From Verrucomicrobia bacterium UBA1211 (lineage in GTDB: Bacteria > Verrucomicrobiota > Kiritimatiellia > RFP12 > UBA1067), in assembly GCA_002309585.1 (NCBI GenBank), contig DBXN01000078.1, positions 1 to 5,956 of the forward strand: 5,956 nucleotides of DNA, read 5' to 3'. Each line of letters opens with the position of its first letter. The first letter of the stretch is position 1. Both the position numbers and the translations under genes were made by a program. Below the pieces are notes generated by a model. It did not search any database and was not told the origin of the DNA. It saw nothing but the letters and a program-made list of their open reading frames with translations. Shown in pieces: positions 1 to 5,783 of this stretch.

Positions 1-425
1 CTTGCTGCCGGTTTGGGAGCCGCCGTCACCACGGTCGGTGTCTGGACGGGCGCGGCGGGCTGTGTCTGGACCGGCGTGTCTGTCACGACTGCTTTTGCCG
101 CCGGTATGGGTGTCGCCGTTTCTTCGAATGGCCGATAGATGGGCTGGAATGGGCTTGAAAAAACGCGTTCCGGTGTCTGCGCCTTCCGAGGCGCCTGAAC
201 GGCGTCGGGAATGATGGCCATCGTGGATGAAAGGGAGCGGGGGACGGGGTGTTCGCCCATCGCGGCCCGGAACTGTTGGATGGCTGCATCGGACGGAGCC
301 CGTAGGGGGGCGGGCTGTGGGGCATCGGGTATCGGCCACTTGACAAAAGAGGAACGGAAGACCGCCGTAGTCGGCGCGGCCGGAGCGATGGGTTTGAGAT
401 TCAAATCAAAATCATCAGTCATCAT
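1..425 (-). CDS. Pro/Ala/Thr-rich protein, probable SctP/YscP-like T3SS needle-length regulator (N-terminal part)
   Basis: The frame stays open from an ATG at 425-423 to the window edge, giving 141 codons; the C-terminus lies outside. A second in-frame ATG follows at 422-420. The protein begins MMTDDFDLNLKPIAP. Further on it is rich in Pro, Ala, Thr and Gln, looks disordered and contains a repeated PVQT motif (TPVQTQPAAPVQT). No signal peptide or membrane segment is visible. The start codons overlap the TGA of the SctO-like gene in the string ATGATGACTGA, so translational coupling is likely. The role is inferred mainly from position: in known T3SS operons the gene after sctO often encodes SctP, a secreted molecular ruler whose central part is Pro/Gln-rich and poorly conserved. 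The diagnostic C-terminal substrate-switch domain (FliK/YscP type) is not in view. It could instead be another disordered T3SS-associated protein. The reading frame itself is well supported by gene overlap and uninterrupted length. Confidence 0.6.
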   Translation of the reverse strand, partial: MMTDDFDLNLKPIAPAAPTTAVFRSSFVKWPIPDAPQPAPLRAPSDAAIQQFRAAMGEHPVPRSLSSTMAIIPDAVQAPRKAQTPERVFSSPFQPIYRPFEETATPIPAAKAVVTDTPVQTQPAAPVQTPTVVTAAPKPAA

Positions 426-891
426 CTGTCTTTCTTACCGTGAAATCCTCTAATTCCCCTTCGGCGCGCGCTTCCTCTTCCTTCAGCTGAACCATCTGCC
501 AGGCGGCACGATGTTCGTCGATCTTCATCCGGTTCTTGGTGGCCAGATTAAATCGCTCCCGTGCGGCGGCCTCCGCCTCCTCGCTCTTGTGCAGATCCGC
601 CTCGGCCTGCCGGACATTGTCGGCTTTTAGGATGCCCTCCTCATCAATGCGGGCCACGCCCTCCTTTGCCAATTCAAGTTGGTCGCGCGTGACGGCGTGT
701 CCGATGACGGCGTCGTAGATCCGGTCGCGCCGCTCCTCGCGGGTGGCTTCATATTGCGACAAATCGCGCCGCCTCGCCTCCAGCGTCTCCTGGGCGGCGA
801 TCACGACTTGCCGCGCAGCGGTCATCTCTCCGGCGGCGCGATCCTCGCGCATCACCCGGATCCGCAGCAGGCTCTGAAGCGCATATCCCAT
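415..891 (-). CDS. sctO: SctO/YscO-like type III secretion stalk protein
   Basis: The product is 158 aa, typical for the YscO/FliJ family (about 145-160 aa). These cytoplasmic coiled-coil proteins sit on the T3SS ATPase hexamer, link it to the export gate and help recycle chaperones. The N-terminus reads MGYALQSLLRIRVMREDRA, matching the family pattern of a short hydrophobic start, then Leu-Arg-x-(Arg/Lys)-x-x-Arg-x-(Asp/Glu)-Arg-Ala. Residues from about 20 to 150 are almost entirely charged and Ala/Leu heptad-like sequence, with Glu/Arg runs and practically no Pro or Gly, as expected for a two-helix coiled coil. The C-terminus is acidic and ends KTDDD. A weak purine-rich ribosome binding site (AAAGGGA type) lies about 9 nt upstream of the ATG. 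It is the first gene of the leftward transcript, and the ATPase gene sctN is not directly upstream as it often is. Flagellar FliJ is the main alternative. The T3SS reading rests on the N-terminal motif and the Pro-rich neighbour. Confidence 0.75.
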   Translation of the reverse strand: MGYALQSLLRIRVMREDRAAGEMTAARQVVIAAQETLEARRRDLSQYEATREERRDRIYDAVIGHAVTRDQLELAKEGVARIDEEGILKADNVRQAEADLHKSEEAEAAARERFNLATKNRMKIDEHRAAWQMVQLKEEEARAEGELEDFTVRKTDDD

Positions 892-950
892 CGGCGGCGT
901 TCCCTTTCCCTCAAACCAGACACCTTTACCACATCAAAAACGATAGATAT

Positions 951-980
951 AAGATACCGTGAATCATGGTCGCCCGTCAA
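951..980 (-). promoter_or_regulatory. Putative sigma-70-type promoter for the sctO-like operon
   Basis: On the minus strand, TTGACG (975-980) is followed after 18 bp by TATCTT (951-956), a good fit to -35 and -10 hexamers. Transcription would start near 944, leaving a leader of roughly 53 nt before the sctO-like ATG at 891. This is the only convincing minus-strand hexamer pair I saw in the divergent region, and it supports sctO being the first gene of its transcript. It is a prediction from sequence only. Confidence 0.5.
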
Positions 981-1008
981 CTCAAACGAAACACCCGAAT
1001 GGGACTTG

Positions 1009-1064
1009 CCGCCAGGGGTCACCTTCCGGCGGTTCCTGTCCTTCCCGGTTTCTGATCCTGGCGG
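1009..1064. repeat. Inverted repeat between the two divergent promoters
   Basis: CCGCCAGG (1009-1016) and CCTGGCGG (1057-1064) are perfect 8 bp inverted copies 40 bp apart. A related CCGGCGG lies between them at 1026-1032. The repeat sits between the leftward promoter (951-980) and the rightward one (1106-1135). It could be a pair of operator half-sites for a regulator acting on both promoters, or chance in GC-rich DNA. No T tract follows either arm, so it is not a terminator. Confidence 0.3.
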
Positions 1065-1083
1065 GGGAAGAATCGGGTGCGCC

Positions 1084-1135
1084 TATTTTTATATTATTTC
1101 ACGGATTGACAAATGGCGGCGGGGTGTGGTACGCT
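1084..1135 (+). promoter_or_regulatory. Putative leu operon promoter with UP-like element
   Basis: TTGACA (1106-1111) matches the -35 consensus exactly. TACGCT (1130-1135) follows after 18 bp and is preceded by TG plus one base (1127-1128), an extended -10. The stretch 1084-1100 is almost pure A/T within GC-rich DNA and falls where an UP element binds the RNA polymerase alpha C-terminal domain. The predicted start near 1142 lies about 17 nt before the leader ORF at 1159 and about 170 nt before leuA, leaving room for a regulatory leader. Confidence 0.6.
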
Positions 1136-1158
1136 TCGCCCGTCTTTTCGGTAAAGCA

Positions 1159-1236
1159 ATGAGGAAAAACCTTAACAGCCTTATTTGGAACATTAACTTC
1201 GCGTTGGTACGATGCGGGGCTGCGTTGCTTTACTAG
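1159..1236 (+). CDS. Putative leucine-operon leader peptide (25 aa)
   Basis: An ATG at 1159 opens a 25-codon ORF ending at TAG (1234-1236), 76 nt before leuA. It begins MRKNLNSLIWNIN and ends CGAALLY. Five of 25 codons are Leu (codons 5, 8, 16, 23, 24), two are Ile (9, 12) and one is Val (17), so about a third are branched-chain residues. All five Leu codons are CTT or TTG, never the CTG/CTC common in the structural genes. The start is a plausible distance from the predicted transcription start, but its ribosome binding site is weak (GGTAAAG). Position, composition and the downstream terminator-like hairpin all fit a leader peptide whose translation senses charged leucyl-tRNA, as in enterobacterial leuL. 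No homology to a known leader is claimed. Chance is possible for so short an ORF. Confidence 0.6.
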   Translation: MRKNLNSLIWNINFALVRCGAALLY

Positions 1237-1270
1237 AAGAAGAAAACAAGCAAGCAAGATGACGGCCCCG
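1176..1270 (+). promoter_or_regulatory. Putative alternative RNA pairings of the leu attenuator (protector and antiterminator)
   Basis: CGGGGCTG (1215-1222), inside leader codons 19-22, can pair with CGGCCCCG (1263-1270), the 5' arm of the downstream terminator. This gives 8 bp including one G-U, and it would block the terminator. The same segment can also pair with CAGCC (1176-1180) through GGCTG (1218-1222). CAGCC lies between and against Leu codons 5 and 8, so a ribosome stalled there would mask it and free 1215-1222 for antitermination. A ribosome reaching the stop codon would cover 1215-1222 and let the terminator form. The pairings are read from sequence; the mechanism is inferred from known leu/trp attenuators. 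Confidence 0.5.
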
Positions 1271-1300
1271 TTCGGAAGACGAGCGGGGCCGTCGCCTTTT
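1261..1300 (+). terminator. Putative attenuator terminator upstream of leuA
   Basis: GACGGCCCCG (1261-1270) and CGGGGCCGTC (1284-1293) form a perfect 10 bp GC-rich stem. Three more inner pairs (1271-1273 with 1281-1283, one G-U) leave a 7 nt loop, GGAAGAC. After three bases a TTTT tract (1297-1300) follows, so this resembles an intrinsic terminator with a short U tract. It lies after the leader ORF and just before the leuA ribosome binding site (AAGAGGTG, 1302-1309), so termination here would prevent leuA transcription. It could instead end read-through from upstream or act as a 5' stability hairpin. A purine-rich linker with three tandem CAAG units (1247-1258) separates it from the leader stop codon. 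Confidence 0.7.
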
Positions 1301-1312
1301 AAAGAGGTGCAG

Positions 1313-2836
1313 ATGATGAACGGTAAGCTGATTCTGTTTGACACGACGCTTAGAGATGGCGAACAGGCGCCGGGCTATGCGATGAATCTGGACGAAAAGG
1401 TCCGGATGGCGCTTCAGCTTGAGGCTCTGGGCGTGGACGTGATGGAGGCGGGTTTCGCGATCGCTTCGCCGGGAGATTCCGATGCGGTCAAGGCGATCGC
1501 CAGGGCGATGAAGCGGAGCACGGTCTGTTCGTTGGCGCGGGCGCTGGAGAAGGATATCGATGCGGCGGCGCTGGCGATCCGGGATGCGGTCCATCCGCGC
1601 ATCCACACCTTTATCGCGACCAGCGAGCTGCATCTGAAATACAAGCTGAAACTTTCCCGAGAGGCGTGCCTGCGGCAGATCCGGCACGCGGTCTCCTATG
1701 CGCGGAACCGTTGCGCCGAAGTGGAGTTCTCGGCTGAGGACGCCTCCCGCACCGATCCCGATTTCCTCTGCAGGGTGGCGGAGACCGCGATCGCCGCCGG
1801 TGCATCGGTGGTGAACATTCCCGATACGGTCGGTTACACGACTCCCCAGGAGTTCGGCTCGCTGATCAAGCGGTTGCATGACCGCGTGAAGGGGATGGAC
1901 CGGGCGATCCTGTCGGTCCACTGCCATGACGATCTGGGACTCGCCGTCGCGAATACGCTGGCGGGGATCCGGGCGGGCGCCCGCCAGGCGGAGTGCACGA
2001 TCAGCGGCATCGGCGAGCGGGCCGGAAACGCGGCCTTGGAGGAGATCGTGATGGGACTGGTGACGCGGCGCGATTTCTACGGCCGTCTGGAGACGGGAAT
2101 CAAGACGGAGGAGATCGCGCGGACAGCGAAACTGCTCTCCACCATCACGGGTGTGAAGATCGCGCCGAACAAGGCGATTGTCGGGGCGAACGCCTTCGCA
2201 CACGAGAGCGGCATCCATCAGCACGGGGTACTCTCGAAGGCCGAAACCTACGAGATCATGACGCCGGAATCGGTGGGCATGAAGCAGACGGAGCTGGTGT
2301 TGGGCAAACATTCGGGCCAGCATGCGTTCGAGAGCCGGATCCGGGATCTCGGATATGACCTGACGCCGGAACGGATGGGCGAGGCGTTCGCCGCGTTCAA
2401 GGTGCTGGCGGACCGGAAAAAACAGATCACCGACCGTGATCTCGTGGCGATTGTGGAGGCGGGCGCCGCATGGAAGTCCGGCTCGTCTGACGAGTGGAAA
2501 CTGGATTCGTTCGTGGTCAACAGCGGCAACCACATGAGTGCGACGGCTCAGGTGACGCTTGTGAAGGGGAAACGGAAGGTGCAGGACGCCGCGCTCGGTA
2601 CGGGTCCCATCTACGCCTCCTTCCGTGCGATTGAAAAGATCGTGAAACATAAGTTTGTGCTGGAGGATTACCGGATCGATGCGGTCACCGAACACCGGGA
2701 TGCCTTGGGCGAGGTGTTGGTGAAGATTTCGGACGCCAAAGGCGTTTACCGCGGACGCGGGGTCTCGACGGACGTGATCGAGGGTTCGATCATGGCGCTG
2801 CTGGTGGCGGTCAATCGTATGTTGGAGGTCAAGTGA
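1313..2836 (+). CDS. leuA: 2-isopropylmalate synthase
   Basis: This cytosolic enzyme condenses acetyl-CoA with 2-oxoisovalerate to 2-isopropylmalate, the first committed and leucine-inhibited step of leucine synthesis. The 507 aa product is full length for the long bacterial form. The TIM-barrel domain opens with FDTTLRDGEQAPG (metal ligand D10, catalytic R14). HCHDDLG carries metal ligands H203 and H205, and GIGERAGN supplies N239. The linker region has ANKAIVG-type and SGIHQHG motifs. The C-terminal roughly 120 residues (from about FVVNSGN to STDVIEGSIMALL) match the LeuA allosteric domain, so feedback inhibition by leucine is expected. The start was chosen at 1313 because GAGGTG (1304-1309) fits there or at the adjacent ATG at 1316. 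A longer frame from 1259 would begin inside the terminator stem and add residues without homology. It is first in leuACDB. Citramalate or homocitrate synthase is less likely given the leuCDB context. Confidence 0.97.
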   Translation: MMNGKLILFDTTLRDGEQAPGYAMNLDEKVRMALQLEALGVDVMEAGFAIASPGDSDAVKAIARAMKRSTVCSLARALEKDIDAAALAIRDAVHPRIHTFIATSELHLKYKLKLSREACLRQIRHAVSYARNRCAEVEFSAEDASRTDPDFLCRVAETAIAAGASVVNIPDTVGYTTPQEFGSLIKRLHDRVKGMDRAILSVHCHDDLGLAVANTLAGIRAGARQAECTISGIGERAGNAALEEIVMGLVTRRDFYGRLETGIKTEEIARTAKLLSTITGVKIAPNKAIVGANAFAHESGIHQHGVLSKAETYEIMTPESVGMKQTELVLGKHSGQHAFESRIRDLGYDLTPERMGEAFAAFKVLADRKKQITDRDLVAIVEAGAAWKSGSSDEWKLDSFVVNSGNHMSATAQVTLVKGKRKVQDAALGTGPIYASFRAIEKIVKHKFVLEDYRIDAVTEHRDALGEVLVKISDAKGVYRGRGVSTDVIEGSIMALLVAVNRMLEVK

Positions 2837-4098
2837 TGGGAATGACGGTTTCACAGAAGATATTGGCGGCGCATGCGGGCGCCGATGCGGTTCGCGCGGG
2901 CGAGTTGGTGATGGCGAACCTTGATCTGGTGCTCGGAAATGACATTACGGCACCGGTCGCGATCGGGGAGTTCCCAAAATTTGGACGGGACAGGGTGTTC
3001 GATCCGGCGAAGGTCGCGCTTGTGCCCGATCATTTTACGCCGAACAAGGACATCAAGGCGGCGACGCAGTGCGCCTGTCTCCGTGCGTTCGCGAGGGAAC
3101 AGGGGATCGCGAACTACTTTGAGGTGGGCCACGATTGCGGTGTCGAACATGCGCTTCTGCCGGAACGGGGACTTGTGACGGCTGGCGATCTGGTGATCGG
3201 GGCGGACAGCCACACCTGTACGTATGGTGCGCTCGGTGCCTTCTCGACCGGTGTCGGCTCCACCGATATGGCGGCCGGGATGGCGTTTGGCGTCGCTTGG
3301 TTCCGCGTACCCTCCGCGATCCGGGTGCGGCTCACCGGTGCCCCGAAGGGATACGTGTGCGGCAAGGACCTTATCCTTCATCTGATCGGGTTGATCGGCG
3401 TGGACGGGGCGCGGTATCAGTCGCTTGAATTCACGGGGCCGGGGGTGGCGGCGCTTTCGATGGATGACCGGTTTACCATCGCGAACATGGCGATTGAGGC
3501 GGGCGCAAAAAACGGGATCTTCCCGGTGGATGACCAGACGCTGGAATACCTTCGCGCCCATCACGCGGCGGAACCGAAGGCGGTCGAGGCCGATCCGGAC
3601 GCCGTTTACGAGCGCACGGTCGAAATCGATCTCTCGACCTTGGAACCGACGGTCGCCTTCCCGCATCTGCCGTCGAACACGCGGCGGATCGGGGAGGTCG
3701 GCGAGATCGCGATTGACCAGGTGGTGATCGGATCCTGCACCAACGGGCGGATTTCGGATCTGCGCGTCGCGGCGGGCATTCTCCGCGGGAGACAGGTCGC
3801 GCCGGGTGTCCGGTGCATCGTGATCCCTGCTACGCAGCGGATTTACCTCCAGGCGATGGAGGAGGGGTTGCTGAAGATCTTTGTCGAGGCCGGATGCGCG
3901 GTTTCCGCGCCGACGTGCGGTCCCTGCCTCGGGGGCCACATGGGCATTCTCGCGAAGAAGGAGCGTTGCGTGGCGACGACGAACCGGAACTTTGTGGGGC
4001 GGATGGGTCATGTGGAATCGGAAGTGTATCTCGCCAGTCCGGCGGTGGCGGCGGCCAGCGCCATCGCGGGGCGGATCGCGGGACCGGAAGGAGTGTAA
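2836..4098 (+). CDS. leuC: 3-isopropylmalate dehydratase large subunit (type 2)
   Basis: With LeuD this subunit isomerises 2-isopropylmalate to 3-isopropylmalate through a dehydrated intermediate, using a 4Fe-4S cluster. The 420 aa product fits the shorter type 2 LeuC/HacA-like family rather than the roughly 465 aa enterobacterial type. The three cluster cysteines are in GSCTNGR (C301) and PTCGPCLGG (C361, C364). GADSHTCTYGALGAFSTG is the family signature, and the N-terminus MGMTVSQKILAAHAG is also typical. The ATG at 2836 was chosen because GGAGG (2824-2828) lies 7 nt upstream; its A is shared with the leuA TGA, which suggests translational coupling. A GTG at 2833 and an ATG at 2842 are in-frame alternatives. 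No key residue is missing. Type 2 enzymes include homoaconitase relatives, but the surrounding leuA, leuD and leuB fix the leucine role. Confidence 0.96.
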   Translation: MGMTVSQKILAAHAGADAVRAGELVMANLDLVLGNDITAPVAIGEFPKFGRDRVFDPAKVALVPDHFTPNKDIKAATQCACLRAFAREQGIANYFEVGHDCGVEHALLPERGLVTAGDLVIGADSHTCTYGALGAFSTGVGSTDMAAGMAFGVAWFRVPSAIRVRLTGAPKGYVCGKDLILHLIGLIGVDGARYQSLEFTGPGVAALSMDDRFTIANMAIEAGAKNGIFPVDDQTLEYLRAHHAAEPKAVEADPDAVYERTVEIDLSTLEPTVAFPHLPSNTRRIGEVGEIAIDQVVIGSCTNGRISDLRVAAGILRGRQVAPGVRCIVIPATQRIYLQAMEEGLLKIFVEAGCAVSAPTCGPCLGGHMGILAKKERCVATTNRNFVGRMGHVESEVYLASPAVAAASAIAGRIAGPEGV

Positions 4099-4102
4099 GA
4101 AA

Positions 4103-4594
4103 ATGGAGACAAAAGGCAGGGTTTTCAAGTATGGGGATAATGTGGACACCGACGGGATTATTCCGGCGCGGTATCTCAACACGTCTGACGCGAAGGAACT
4201 CGCGGCGCACTGCATGGAGGATGTCGATACCGCTTTCGCGGGACAGGTGCGGCCGGGGGATATCCTGGTGGCGGGGCGGAATTTCGGATGCGGCAGCTCG
4301 CGGGAACATGCGCCGCTCGCGATCCTGACATCGGGCGTGGGATGTGTGATCGCGGCGAGTTTCGCCCGGATCTTTTACCGCAACGCGCTCAATATCGCGC
4401 TGCCGATTCTGGAGTGTCCCGAAGCGGCTGAGTCAATTGCCGACGGGGACGAAGTGTCGGTGGATTTCGAGACGGGGAAGATCACCGACCATACGACGGG
4501 TCGGACCTTCACGGCCGAGGCTTTCCCGCCATTCATGCGTGAACTGATCCGCGCGGGCGGATTGGCGGCGTATTTGAGGAATAAGAAACGTTGA
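4103..4594 (+). CDS. leuD: 3-isopropylmalate dehydratase small subunit (type 2)
   Basis: LeuD supplies the swivelling domain that completes the isopropylmalate isomerase active site with LeuC. The 163 aa length is typical of the type 2 small subunit and matches the type 2 LeuC upstream. Visible motifs are the N-terminal FKYGDNVDTDGIIPARYL, with the family's DNVDTD signature and the substrate-contacting loop region, and GRNFGCGSSREHAP (GCGSSRE at residues 62-68), the conserved Ser/Arg active-site segment. The start is 4 bp after the leuC TAA. GGAAGGAG (4086-4093), lying inside the end of leuC, gives a strong ribosome binding site 9 nt from the ATG. The same frame is open further upstream inside leuC, but that portion has no LeuD homology. 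It is almost certainly co-transcribed with leuA and leuC. Confidence 0.96.
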   Translation: METKGRVFKYGDNVDTDGIIPARYLNTSDAKELAAHCMEDVDTAFAGQVRPGDILVAGRNFGCGSSREHAPLAILTSGVGCVIAASFARIFYRNALNIALPILECPEAAESIADGDEVSVDFETGKITDHTTGRTFTAEAFPPFMRELIRAGGLAAYLRNKKR

Positions 4595-4678
4595 GGGTTG
4601 GGCGTAAAGGAAGGTTAAAGGGTTGAAAGCCCGCCGCCCGCGTGAGCGTGGGAATGTGAAGTGTGAAAGGAAAGCCTG
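4595..4678 (+). other. leuD-leuB spacer with G/A-rich direct repeats and small hairpin
   Basis: This 84 bp gap is the only sizeable spacer within the leu genes. Its first part is purine- and T-rich with imperfect GGGTTG/GGTTAAAG units (about 4596-4629). At 4637-4652, CCCGCG and CGTGGG pair across a TGAG tetraloop (6 bp, one G-U). No T tract follows, so it is not an intrinsic terminator; an mRNA processing, stability or translational role is possible but unproven. The leuB ribosome binding site (AAAGGAAAG, about 4666-4674) closes the spacer. No ORF of note was seen. Confidence 0.4.
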
Positions 4679-5758
4679 ATGAAAATGAAGATTGCGGTGA
4701 TTGCGGGTGACGGGATCGGCCCGGAAATCATGACGGAAGCCGTCAGGGCGTTGCGTACCGTTTCCGACCGTTTCGGCCATACGGCGGAACTGACTGAATA
4801 TCCGGTCGGTGGCGCCGCATACGACCTGTGCGGGGATTGCCTTCCGGAAGAGACCCTTCAGGCGTGTCGCGAGGCGGACGCGGTGTTGTTGGGCGCGGTG
4901 GGCGGTCCCAAGTGGGATGCGCTTCCCGCTGAAAAACGGCCGGAACGTCGCGCGTTGCTGACGTTGCGGTCGGAATTGGGTCTGTTCGGCAATCTGCGTC
5001 CGGCGAAGACGTGGGAGGCGTTGAAAGAGGCCTCGCCGCTGAAGGCGGAAATCGTCGGGGAGGGGATTGACCTGCTGGTCGTGCGGGAGCTGACGGGTGG
5101 CCTCTATTTTGGTGAGAAGCGCCGGAGCGGGGATGGCCGTTCGGCGTTTGACGGTCTGCCCTATTCGGTCGATGAGATTGAGCGGATCGCCCGGACTGCC
5201 TTTGACGCCGCCCGCAAGCGGCGGGGCAAGGTGACGAGCGTGGATAAGGCGAACATTCTCGAGACATCGCGGCTGTGGCGGGAGACGGTGACGGCGCTTG
5301 GCCGTTCGGAATATTCCGATGTCGAATTGGACCATCTTTATGTCGATAACGCCGCGATGCAGCTGGTCCGTCGCCCCGGCCAGTTCGATGTGATCCTGAC
5401 GGAGAACATGTTCGGCGACATCCTTTCGGATGAGGCGTCGCAGATCACCGGATCGATCGGTATGTTGCCTTCGGCATCGATCGGTGCGGGCGGGAAGGGG
5501 ATGTATGAGCCGATCCACGGGTCGGCACCCGACATTGCGGGCAGGGGAATCGCCAATCCCCTCGCCGCCATCCTCTCCGTAGCGATGCTGCTGCGATACT
5601 CGTTCGGGCTGGCGGATGAGGCCGACACGGTCGAGCGGGCGGTCGGGGCGGTGTTGGCGGAAGGCCTTCGCACGGCGGATATCGCCCGGCCGGGCGAGAC
5701 GCCGGTTTCCACGGTGGCGATAGGGGCGGCGGTCTCCGCCGCCATCCGCCGCGCCTGA
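4679..5758 (+). CDS. leuB: 3-isopropylmalate dehydrogenase
   Basis: LeuB oxidatively decarboxylates 3-isopropylmalate with NAD+ to 2-oxoisocaproate, the last step before transamination to leucine. The 359 aa product matches the family length. The N-terminus MKMKIAVIAGDGIGPEI is the expected start of the beta-decarboxylating dehydrogenase fold. Substrate residues are visible in RSELGLFGNLRP (R97, R107) and VRELTGGLYFGE (R136, Y143). SVDKAN supplies the catalytic Lys (K190) and YVDNAAMQLV supplies D223. ENMFGDILSDEAS supplies metal ligands D247 and D251. The Leu-containing RSELGLFGNLRP segment and ELTGGLYFG favour isopropylmalate over isocitrate or tartrate substrates. GSAPDIAG, near the NAD-binding loop, is intact. 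The ATG at 4679 has AAAGGAAAG about 7 nt upstream; the Met at codon 3 is an alternative. The gene lies 84 bp after leuD in the same direction and is the last recognised pathway gene. Confidence 0.97.
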   Translation: MKMKIAVIAGDGIGPEIMTEAVRALRTVSDRFGHTAELTEYPVGGAAYDLCGDCLPEETLQACREADAVLLGAVGGPKWDALPAEKRPERRALLTLRSELGLFGNLRPAKTWEALKEASPLKAEIVGEGIDLLVVRELTGGLYFGEKRRSGDGRSAFDGLPYSVDEIERIARTAFDAARKRRGKVTSVDKANILETSRLWRETVTALGRSEYSDVELDHLYVDNAAMQLVRRPGQFDVILTENMFGDILSDEASQITGSIGMLPSASIGAGGKGMYEPIHGSAPDIAGRGIANPLAAILSVAMLLRYSFGLADEADTVERAVGAVLAEGLRTADIARPGETPVSTVAIGAAVSAAIRRA

Positions 5759-5783
5759 CGATTGAAGGATGGGGAGAAGGCGG

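Noticed and set aside
83..346. Minus-strand 87-codon frame within the SctP-like region
   Set aside because: It is in a different frame from the one continuing from the overlapping start at 425, is rich in Arg, Pro and Ser, and is explained as a shadow of the longer open frame.
679..1158. Plus-strand open frame leading into the leader ORF
   Set aside because: The frame crosses the opposite-strand SctO-like gene and the promoters. Only its last 25 codons after the ATG at 1159 fall downstream of a plausible transcription start.
1185..1213. Second promoter-like pair TTGGAA, 17 bp, TACGAT
   Set aside because: The hexamers and spacing are acceptable, but it lies inside the leader ORF and would start after the antiterminator segment. 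The TTGACA promoter with an AT-rich upstream stretch and extended -10 is stronger. It stays possible as a secondary start.
1259..1312. Upstream ATG extending leuA by 18 codons
   Set aside because: This start would lie at the base of the terminator-like hairpin, has no good ribosome binding site and adds residues absent from LeuA proteins. GAGGTG before 1313 decides the start.
1142..1312. T-box riboswitch as explanation of the leu leader
   Set aside because: The leader is only about 170 nt. I found no recognisable T-box sequence or specifier stem, whereas the short Leu-rich ORF explains the terminator better.
1193..2854. Long open frame of 553 codons on the minus strand opposite leuA
   Set aside because: It is a GC-rich shadow of leuA: very rich in Arg, His and Pro, with no recognisable domain, and it covers a clearly conserved gene on the other strand.
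2851..4215. Long open frame of 454 codons on the minus strand opposite leuC
   Set aside because: Its Arg/His/Pro-rich composition has no motifs, and it mirrors the leuC reading frame. The same holds for the minus-strand frame at 4433-5518 opposite leuD and leuB.
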